Positions 33,534 through 38,874 of a stretch of 38,874 bases of DNA are shown piece by piece. The stretch's first letter is position 1. Each line of letters opens with the position of its first letter. The translations under genes and the position numbers were made by a program. The DNA is from Bacteroidota bacterium (GTDB lineage Bacteria; Bacteroidota; Ignavibacteria; SZUA-365): assembly GCA_014860565.1 (NCBI GenBank), contig JACZJN010000010.1, forward strand, positions 1 through 38,874, given 5' to 3'. Under the pieces are notes generated by a model, which saw nothing but the letters and a program-made list of their open reading frames with translations, did no database searches and had not been told where the DNA came from.

Positions 33534-34769
33534 ATGCGATTGATTCTCTCCTGTTCCCGCCTTCTCCCCATTCTGCTTCTCTCCTCGCTGCTGATGAGCT
33601 GCGATAGCATCAAATTCTGGGAAAGCGATACGGATGTGGGAGAGACAGTGTCAACCGCGCAGAAAGAAGTGATGGACGTGCGCAACCGTGCCACGGCCAT
33701 TCAAAGTGAAATCGATCGGCTGGACCGCCGCGACTTGCCGCCGTTTCGCCTCGGTGATACCACATTGACCGTGACACTGTATTCCCTTGGCGGGATCATT
33801 CGCCTCATCGACGAGCGCGTCGATGAGGAGCGATTGGGCAGCGCACGCAATCGCTACTACTTTGAAAAAGAATCGCTCTTTCATTTCTACGGGAAATCGT
33901 CACAGCGGCTGAATCCGCAAGAGTCTGAACCGCAGTTCGCGGAAGTCTCGACGCGTATTTACTTCAACGATGCCGGCACGCCGTTCAACTACGAGCACCG
34001 GATCAACGGCCTGAAAAGCGATATGTCCGAAGACGAACTTCCCTCGGTGATGCAGCGTGCGGAAGCGCTTCGCATGCTCGGCTTCGCCGATGTGAACGGA
34101 CAAATCGATACCGTCGCCTTCATCGAGACGCTGTACAGCGCGAAGACACCATCCGCATCGGATCCCTCCAAGGAAACGCAGGAGAACGTGACGGAAACAG
34201 CAGCAACCGATGACGTTGCCGAGGAAATGGCGCCGCCGGAGGAGGTTGTAGCAGAGAAAGTCGCGCCGCCTCCCACGCAGCCAGTGCAGAAGAAAGTCGC
34301 GCCGCCTCCCGCGCAGCCGGCGCAGAAGAAAGCCGCGCCTCCCGCGCAGCCGGAGCAGAAGAAAGTCGCGCCGCCCGCTCCTCCTGCCGAATTTGCCAAG
34401 ACGGGGGATGCCGACGCATATATCGAAGCGCACACGCATGCGATTCTCCCCGGAGCGTTGATCACACATCGCATCCGTTTTCAGAAGGGCAGTACCAGCG
34501 CGTCGCTGAGCACCCGGTTGAAGAAGGGGACGAACGAAGAATACGTGCTGCGGGCACGGCGCAATCAGCGTATGAGCGTGACCGTGCAGTCGCCGAATGC
34601 GGATGTCTATTTCCGCGTCTTTCTCCGCGACGGCGATATCAGCGGACAGCGGCGTGCATGGAGCGGATCCCTTCCGCGCTACGGCGACTATCACGTGGTG
34701 GTGTATCTCCGCGGTGGCGCGGTCGTCAATGGCGATGTTCCCTGTACGCTGACCATCTCCATCGAATAA
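33534..34769 (+). CDS. Lipoprotein with Lys/Pro/Ala repeat linker
   Basis: 411 residues. The lipobox LMSC ends at Cys23, so the protein is probably anchored in a membrane. Residues 35-60 are charged and probably helical. Residues 60-200 form an unrecognised folded domain (FRLGDTTLTVTLYSLGGIIR, STRIYFNDAGTPFNYEHRIN). Residues 240-285 are a low-complexity linker with repeats of VAPPPAQPAQKKAAPPA kind, like TonB-type spacers that cross the periplasm or peptidoglycan. The C-terminal domain (about 290-411) is beta-rich with YVLRARRNQRMSVTVQSPNA, similar in pattern to pre-peptidase-type or inhibitor-like modules. The start is the only ATG giving the signal peptide. Function unknown. Confidence 0.7.
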   Translation: MRLILSCSRLLPILLLSSLLMSCDSIKFWESDTDVGETVSTAQKEVMDVRNRATAIQSEIDRLDRRDLPPFRLGDTTLTVTLYSLGGIIRLIDERVDEERLGSARNRYYFEKESLFHFYGKSSQRLNPQESEPQFAEVSTRIYFNDAGTPFNYEHRINGLKSDMSEDELPSVMQRAEALRMLGFADVNGQIDTVAFIETLYSAKTPSASDPSKETQENVTETAATDDVAEEMAPPEEVVAEKVAPPPTQPVQKKVAPPPAQPAQKKAAPPAQPEQKKVAPPAPPAEFAKTGDADAYIEAHTHAILPGALITHRIRFQKGSTSASLSTRLKKGTNEEYVLRARRNQRMSVTVQSPNADVYFRVFLRDGDISGQRRAWSGSLPRYGDYHVVVYLRGGAVVNGDVPCTLTISIE

Positions 34770-34848
34770 GGCGGGATACGCCGTCGCCGGCGCGCGTGAG
34801 TGTTCCGGCGCACAACGTCCGACCACACTCCCTCATGTGAAAAACGAA

Positions 34849-34875
34849 GCGAGGCGGCCCAAAGAGCCGCCTCGC
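34849..34875. terminator. Bidirectional hairpin between convergent genes
   Basis: GCGAGGCGGC and GCCGCCTCGC pair perfectly (10 bp, 7-base loop). The plus side is followed by CATATTTTG; the minus side by TTCGTTTTTCAC. It serves the lipoprotein gene (plus) and the bacterioferritin gene (minus). Confidence 0.75.
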
Positions 34876-34960
34876 CATATTTTGTGGAGGGAAAACCGTA
34901 TGCGCCCGCTGAAAAGCATCGGCTGATGGCTGCCGGAGATCATTCGGCAGAAGCTGGAGG

Positions 34961-35464
34961 TTATGCGCCTGCCGCGCCCGAGGGCATCGCCGTGCGCTTG
35001 CTGCGCTCGATGGACTGCAGCGCCAGGTATTGCGATCCGAACTGTTCGAGATTGTGGATTTCGGTGTCGTACTGGTCGTAATGCCGTTCCTCATCGTTGA
35101 CCAGCTGTTCGAACAGCTTCTTGGTATTGGCGTCGGCATTGGCGGAGCTCTCGTTCGCCCAGAGATTGTAGTCGTGCGCAGAGCTTTCCTCCATGCTGCG
35201 CGCCAGTTCGAGCATTTCACGTACGGAATGCAGTTTCTGCACCTCGCCCCCGGCGACCATCTCGACATCGCCTTTCAAAAACAGGATGCGTTCGGCGAGA
35301 ATTTCCACATGCATCATTTCCTCGATCGCCGTCCGCCGAAAGAGGGCGCTGAGCAGTTCGTACCCCTGGTCATCGCAGTGGAAATGGAAATACATGTACT
35401 GATGCACCGCGAGCAGCTCGTCGGCTACCGCGCGGTTGAGAAGTTCGATACTTTTTTCATGCAT
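34961..35464 (-). CDS. bfr: Bacterioferritin
   Basis: 167 residues, an iron-storage ferritin subunit of the 24-mer haem-containing type. All ferroxidase ligands known from E. coli Bfr are present with an offset of two: Glu16, Glu49, His52, Glu92, Glu125 and His128. Met50 matches the haem-binding Met52. The ATG at 35462-35464 follows GGAG and begins MHEKSIELLNRAVADELLAV; longer upstream frames are non-coding. A C-terminal extension (SKRTAMPSGAAGA) is not part of the core fold. The gene is divergent from the aminotransferase gene with 147 bases between them, and no clear Fur box was seen there. Confidence 0.93.
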   Translation of the reverse strand: MHEKSIELLNRAVADELLAVHQYMYFHFHCDDQGYELLSALFRRTAIEEMMHVEILAERILFLKGDVEMVAGGEVQKLHSVREMLELARSMEESSAHDYNLWANESSANADANTKKLFEQLVNDEERHYDQYDTEIHNLEQFGSQYLALQSIERSKRTAMPSGAAGA

Positions 35465-35611
35465 GGGTAACTCCGGTAGGTGCTGATGGCGCGGCGGACC
35501 CGAGTTCAATTCGCCGCCGTATTTATGTAATTTCAGAAATCCCGCGCAGAAGCGCAATGCGGATGGCAGGACCCTTTTTCCGCGGATGATTTCTTTGCCC
35601 AAGGAGGCACG

Positions 35612-36871
35612 GTGTTTTCTTCCCGACTTCCCGACGATCTCTCCGAAAACCGGCTTTCACGGCGCGTGCGCGAATTGCGCGCCGAAGGCGTCGAACTGCT
35701 GGATCTCACGCTGTCGAATCCCACACGTGCGGGACTCACGTATCCGGAGGAGGAAATACGGGAAGCGTTCGCGCGTGCTTCGGCGCTTCCGTATGATCCG
35801 CAGCCTCGCGGGCTCGCGGTGACGCGCGAGGCGATCGCCGCCGGGAGCGGCGCGCTCCAGCGCGCCGACGGATTCCGCGGATCGGAACGGCGTCCATTCA
35901 TCGATCCCGCGCATCTACACTGCACGTCGTCGAGCAGCGAGGCCTACAGCATGCTCTTCAAGCTGCTCTGTGACCCCGGAGACGAGATATGCATCCCCTT
36001 GCCCGCCTATCCGCTCTTCGCCTGGCTGGCGGGACTGGACGCGGTCAGGGTGCGTCCCTACAATCTGCGCCTCGCGCCGGACGGACACTGGCATATCGAC
36101 ATGCATTCGCTCGACATGGCGATCAGCGATCGCACACGCGCGGTGATTGTGGTCAATCCGTCGAACCCGGCGGCGAACTACCTGCGTCCCGACGAATTCC
36201 TCCAGCTCGACTCCCTCTGCGCCCGCAACCGTATTGCACTGATCACGGACGAAGTATTCTGGGATTTCCCGCTGATCGATTTCTCAGCAGGGGCGGCTGG
36301 AATTGAGGCAGCGCCGGTTTCCCGTGAGAGCGAAAACGTCGTGACGCGGCAGCGCACGGTTGGCATCCCGGGTGAAGCGCTCCGCTTCACCATCAACGGC
36401 CTGAGCAAGCTGCTCGCCCTGCCGCAGATGAAGCTGGGGTGGATACTCACCGAGGGTCCCGCATCCCTGCGCGACGACGCGCTCGCGCGCCTCGACGTCA
36501 TCGCGGATTCCTATCTCTCCGTCTCGACGCCGGTCATGGCAGCCGCTCCAGCCCTGCTGGGATTTCGTGAGAACATCCAGTCGCAAATTCGCACACGCTG
36601 CCTGCGGAATCTGGAGACAGCACGTGCGCTGTTCGGGGACGCGCGATCCGGCCTGACACTACTTCCGCCGGAGGGCGGCTGGAGCGCGCTGCTCCGCCTT
36701 CCCGACGCCGCCGACGAAGAGGTGATCGCCCTCCGGCTTCTGGAGCAGGAGCGGGTACTCGTGCATCCCGGGTATCTGTTTGATTTCGCCCGGGGGAAAT
36801 TCCTTGTGGTCAGTCTGTTGTCACCTGAAGAGGGATTTGCCGAGGGAACGCGGCGTCTCCACTCGGGGTGA
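35612..36871 (+). CDS. PLP-dependent class I/II aminotransferase
   Basis: 419 residues, fold type I. GTG 35612 is preceded by AAGGAGG (35601-35607), the best ribosome site nearby. Features are LLDLTLSNPTRAGL (substrate-side start), YDPQPRGLAVTREAIA, SSSSEAYSMLFKLLCDPGDE, VVNPSNPAANYL (Asn that contacts PLP), LITDEVFWDF (Asp-Glu contacting the pyridine nitrogen) and Lys266 in NGLSKLLALPQMKLGW (Schiff base). A C-terminal Arg-type segment is present. The substrate is uncertain; the family includes aspartate, alanine and aromatic aminotransferases. It is monocistronic as far as visible. Confidence 0.9.
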   Translation: MFSSRLPDDLSENRLSRRVRELRAEGVELLDLTLSNPTRAGLTYPEEEIREAFARASALPYDPQPRGLAVTREAIAAGSGALQRADGFRGSERRPFIDPAHLHCTSSSSEAYSMLFKLLCDPGDEICIPLPAYPLFAWLAGLDAVRVRPYNLRLAPDGHWHIDMHSLDMAISDRTRAVIVVNPSNPAANYLRPDEFLQLDSLCARNRIALITDEVFWDFPLIDFSAGAAGIEAAPVSRESENVVTRQRTVGIPGEALRFTINGLSKLLALPQMKLGWILTEGPASLRDDALARLDVIADSYLSVSTPVMAAAPALLGFRENIQSQIRTRCLRNLETARALFGDARSGLTLLPPEGGWSALLRLPDAADEEVIALRLLEQERVLVHPGYLFDFARGKFLVVSLLSPEEGFAEGTRRLHSG

Positions 36872-36900
36872 TGCATGGTGTACATCGTCATGCCGAGTAG

Positions 36901-36928
36901 TGCCGTCTTGAGCTTGCGAAAGACGGCA
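36901..36928. repeat. Short palindromic repeat-like hairpin
   Basis: TGCCGTCTT (36901-36909), loop GAGCTTGCGA, AAGACGGCA (36920-36928). CTTGAGCTTGCGAAAG resembles intergenic CTTGAGCTTGTCGAAAG repeats common in many genomes. No T-run follows. Confidence 0.5.
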
Positions 36929-36962
36929 CGTATCGAGGCACGCATCCCCGCGTTGCTGATGC

Positions 36963-36991
36963 TTGACAATCACCCGCGGAATCGCTAGCAT
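36963..36991 (+). promoter_or_regulatory. Promoter of the FG-GAP T9SS cargo gene
   Basis: Perfect -35 TTGACA (36963-36968), 17-base spacer, -10 TAGCAT (36986-36991). The inferred leader is about 120 bases and contains CCGGCA-TCA-TGCCGG (37070-37084). Confidence 0.6.
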
Positions 36992-37119
36992 TGCCGGAAA
37001 CAATCCACTGGGGCCGGAGGAGGACGCGCCTGACCCATACGGATCGCGGATATCATGACCTGAATATCACCGGCATCATGCCGGGCTTTGTCATATGTTC
37101 AACATCATTGGAGGTTCCC

Positions 37120-38805
37120 ATGAAGAACCTGTTTCGAAGCAAGGCACCGCCTGGGGGGCGTGCCGTAGTGTGGCTTGTTCGTTTTGTGCCACTGCTGCTG
37201 CTGATTCCGGCGGCTGCGCGTGCGCAGCAGGAGTTCGCGAAAACCGCCAACAACCCGGGGTGGCATGTGCAGCTCTGGGACAATGTGATCCGGACCGATA
37301 TCTGGTATTTCGGTTGGTATTCGGCACCGTTGGGGGATATCAACGGGGATGGTTACGACGATCTCGCCGTGTCATCGCGCGCGGACACGACGTTCATCTT
37401 TCTCGGCGGAGATCCCTTCAACCACGAGGAAGCGTACATCGTGCGCGGCGGCAGCGCGGGAATCGCCTCGGCGGACTTCAACCGCGATGGAAGGATGGAT
37501 CTGGTCACTGCGATAGAAAACGCCCCCCCAGGGGAATACCCGCCGGAGTTCCGAGGCGCGTTGCGCATTTACCTGCAGAAGGAAGGCCCGCAGCCATTCA
37601 CATGGGAACCGGATCTGCTGATCCAAGGGGATACAATGGATCAAGTGGGAAGAACCATCAATCAGTTCCGTGGCTCCGTCCTCGTGCTCGATTTCAACGG
37701 AGACGGCTGGCCCGACATCCTCACGAAAGCCAATGACACTCGCGATTCCGTGCGATGGAAAGGCGTGCTGTATCTTGGGGGACCGGCGATGGATACGGTA
37801 ATTGATGCGGAGTTTCGGGTACAGGTTCCACTCCAACTCGACCACCCTTATATGGCGGATGCCCTGGTCGGTGATATCAACGGTGACGGGTATGACGAGA
37901 TCCTCATCGCAGGGACTGCACCGGGAGGACAACCGGAAGGGGAATATTGGGACGTGTTTTTCGGCAATCCCTGGACGATCGTCCGGGAACCACAACGTGT
38001 CCTTCGATTCTCGAATGGCTGGGCTCCCGAGCGTCATTGGTCCGCCATCATGGACGTCGATGCTGACGGATATGATGACATCCTCGGCTCGACCATCGCC
38101 GTCGCGCTCGGAGATGCACTCTTGCTTCGCGGCAGTGCCACGTTGCCCGAATACATCGTACCGAACGATTCCATCGCGAACTACAAACCTGATCCGAAAG
38201 GTGACCGATATCCCACGATCTGCTGTCCGGTCGGGGACATGAACGGTGACGGAACGGCTGATCTGGTGATGGCGTGGGCTCCCTATTTTTACCCAGGCAG
38301 TACCCCATACTATTTTTACCCGGGCGGACCGTTGTTTCGCGAGCCCATCGGATATTTCGGTACGACACCGGAGGGGGATCGGGTGGTGATGGGTGTTCAC
38401 CCTGCCGGCGATCTCAACGGCGATGGTTACGACGACATCATCACGCTCGGGAAGGGCTTCAACTCACAAAGCAACTGCCGCTTCCAGATATGGCTGGGCG
38501 CACGGCAACTGAGCACGGTTGTGGAATCGCCATCGATCCCCGTTACGCTCACTGTTACCGTCGCTCCCAATCCCTTACCATCGGGCAACCGCCGGTTGCG
38601 CGTTATGGCCGATGGAGCGTTTCCGGGCACGGTCGATGTCGTCATCACCGACATGCTCGGCCGCGTGTGCGACACACGAACCTGCGACCTCGTGGGCGAG
38701 ACGCCCGCGCTGACACTCGAACTGCCCGCGCTGCCCGCGGGCGTGTACATGCTCTCGCTGCGCCAGGGCAATGCGCTCGCGCAGCAGAAACTGATGCTGT
38801 TCTGA
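37120..38805 (+). CDS. FG-GAP/VCBS repeat surface protein with T9SS C-terminal domain
   Basis: 561 residues. The ATG at 37120 has GGAGG (37110-37114). The signal peptide WLVRFVPLLLLIPAAARAQQ is cleaved after ARAQ. Seven or so FG-GAP (integrin-like) repeats form a beta-propeller with calcium loops: GDINGDGYDDLAVS, ADFNRDGRMDLVT, LDFNGDGWPDILT, GDINGDGYDEILIA, VDADGYDDILG, GDMNGDGTADLVMA and GDLNGDGYDDIITLGKG. The C-terminal block (VTVAPNPLPSGNRRLRV, VDVVITDMLGRVCDTR, PALPAGVYMLSLRQGN, QQKLMLF) is a T9SS type A sorting domain. It is probably displayed on or released from the cell surface; the ligand is unknown. Another exported protein begins 26 bases later. Confidence 0.88.
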   Translation: MKNLFRSKAPPGGRAVVWLVRFVPLLLLIPAAARAQQEFAKTANNPGWHVQLWDNVIRTDIWYFGWYSAPLGDINGDGYDDLAVSSRADTTFIFLGGDPFNHEEAYIVRGGSAGIASADFNRDGRMDLVTAIENAPPGEYPPEFRGALRIYLQKEGPQPFTWEPDLLIQGDTMDQVGRTINQFRGSVLVLDFNGDGWPDILTKANDTRDSVRWKGVLYLGGPAMDTVIDAEFRVQVPLQLDHPYMADALVGDINGDGYDEILIAGTAPGGQPEGEYWDVFFGNPWTIVREPQRVLRFSNGWAPERHWSAIMDVDADGYDDILGSTIAVALGDALLLRGSATLPEYIVPNDSIANYKPDPKGDRYPTICCPVGDMNGDGTADLVMAWAPYFYPGSTPYYFYPGGPLFREPIGYFGTTPEGDRVVMGVHPAGDLNGDGYDDIITLGKGFNSQSNCRFQIWLGARQLSTVVESPSIPVTLTVTVAPNPLPSGNRRLRVMADGAFPGTVDVVITDMLGRVCDTRTCDLVGETPALTLELPALPAGVYMLSLRQGNALAQQKLMLF

Positions 38806-38831
38806 TAACACTTTACAGAGGAGTTACGGAC

Positions 38832-38874
38832 ATGAAACGCACATTATTCACGTTGCTGCTGCTCCTGTGCGCAG
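38832..38874 (+). CDS. Start of an exported protein, cut by window end
   Basis: MKRTLFTLLLLLCA... is the beginning of a signal peptide. GAGGAG (38818-38823) precedes the ATG. The gene lies 26 bases after the FG-GAP gene and is probably cotranscribed with it. Nothing of the mature protein is visible. Confidence 0.75.
   Translation, partial: MKRTLFTLLLLLCA

Noticed and set aside
1-38874. tRNA, rRNA genes or a replication origin
   Set aside because: No T-loop/anticodon pattern, conserved rRNA segment or cluster of DnaA boxes was noticed on either strand by eye.

Overview
The window looks like a chromosomal segment from a GC-rich, Gram-negative bacterium of the Bacteroidota/Ignavibacteriota/Kapabacteria side of the FCB group. 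This is an inference from three genes ending in type IX secretion (T9SS) C-terminal domains, lipoproteins and small outer-membrane beta-barrels, combined with ordinary Shine-Dalgarno sites. Several good promoters resemble the sigma-70 consensus with a 17-base spacer.

Bases 1 to about 6280 are a mobile-element graveyard broken by one LRR lipoprotein gene. It holds the start of an IS3-type OrfA, a C-terminal IS630 fragment, an intact IS1634-type element (1683-3595, with 17-base inverted repeats and a 5-base target duplication) nested in the upstream region of an IS256-type element, and a 3'-truncated IS21-type element. The IS256 transposase is interrupted by one in-frame ochre codon. The IS21 fragment runs directly into a secreted T9SS-cargo gene that has lost its 5' end.

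Bases 7900-14300 hold lysS and pcrA/uvrD as a tight pair, then three overlapping paralogous genes for exported glycine-rich membrane proteins of unknown function that share a C-terminal tail. An asparagine-synthase-like gene follows (14345-16137). It is split by a frameshift exactly at a run of nine G.

Bases 16130-24650 hold a CoA-binding protein, a GT39-type membrane glycosyltransferase, an aldo/keto reductase, a THUMP-domain RNA methyltransferase, a thrombospondin-type-3-repeat protein (minus strand), priA and a DUF2721 membrane protein. Palindromic and hairpin intergenic repeats lie between several of them.

Bases 24650-38874 hold a parallel beta-helix T9SS cargo (minus), two overlapping beta-barrel genes, anmK, the B12-dependent ribonucleotide reductase nrdJ behind a strong promoter and a leader of about 210 nt, a Pro/Ala/Lys-repeat lipoprotein, a bacterioferritin (minus), a PLP aminotransferase, an FG-GAP repeat T9SS cargo and the start of another exported protein. 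No rRNA, tRNA or CRISPR array was recognised.

The best candidates for something undescribed are the three-gene membrane cluster with its shared C-terminal tail next to the poly-G-interrupted synthase-like gene, and the long structured nrdJ leader.
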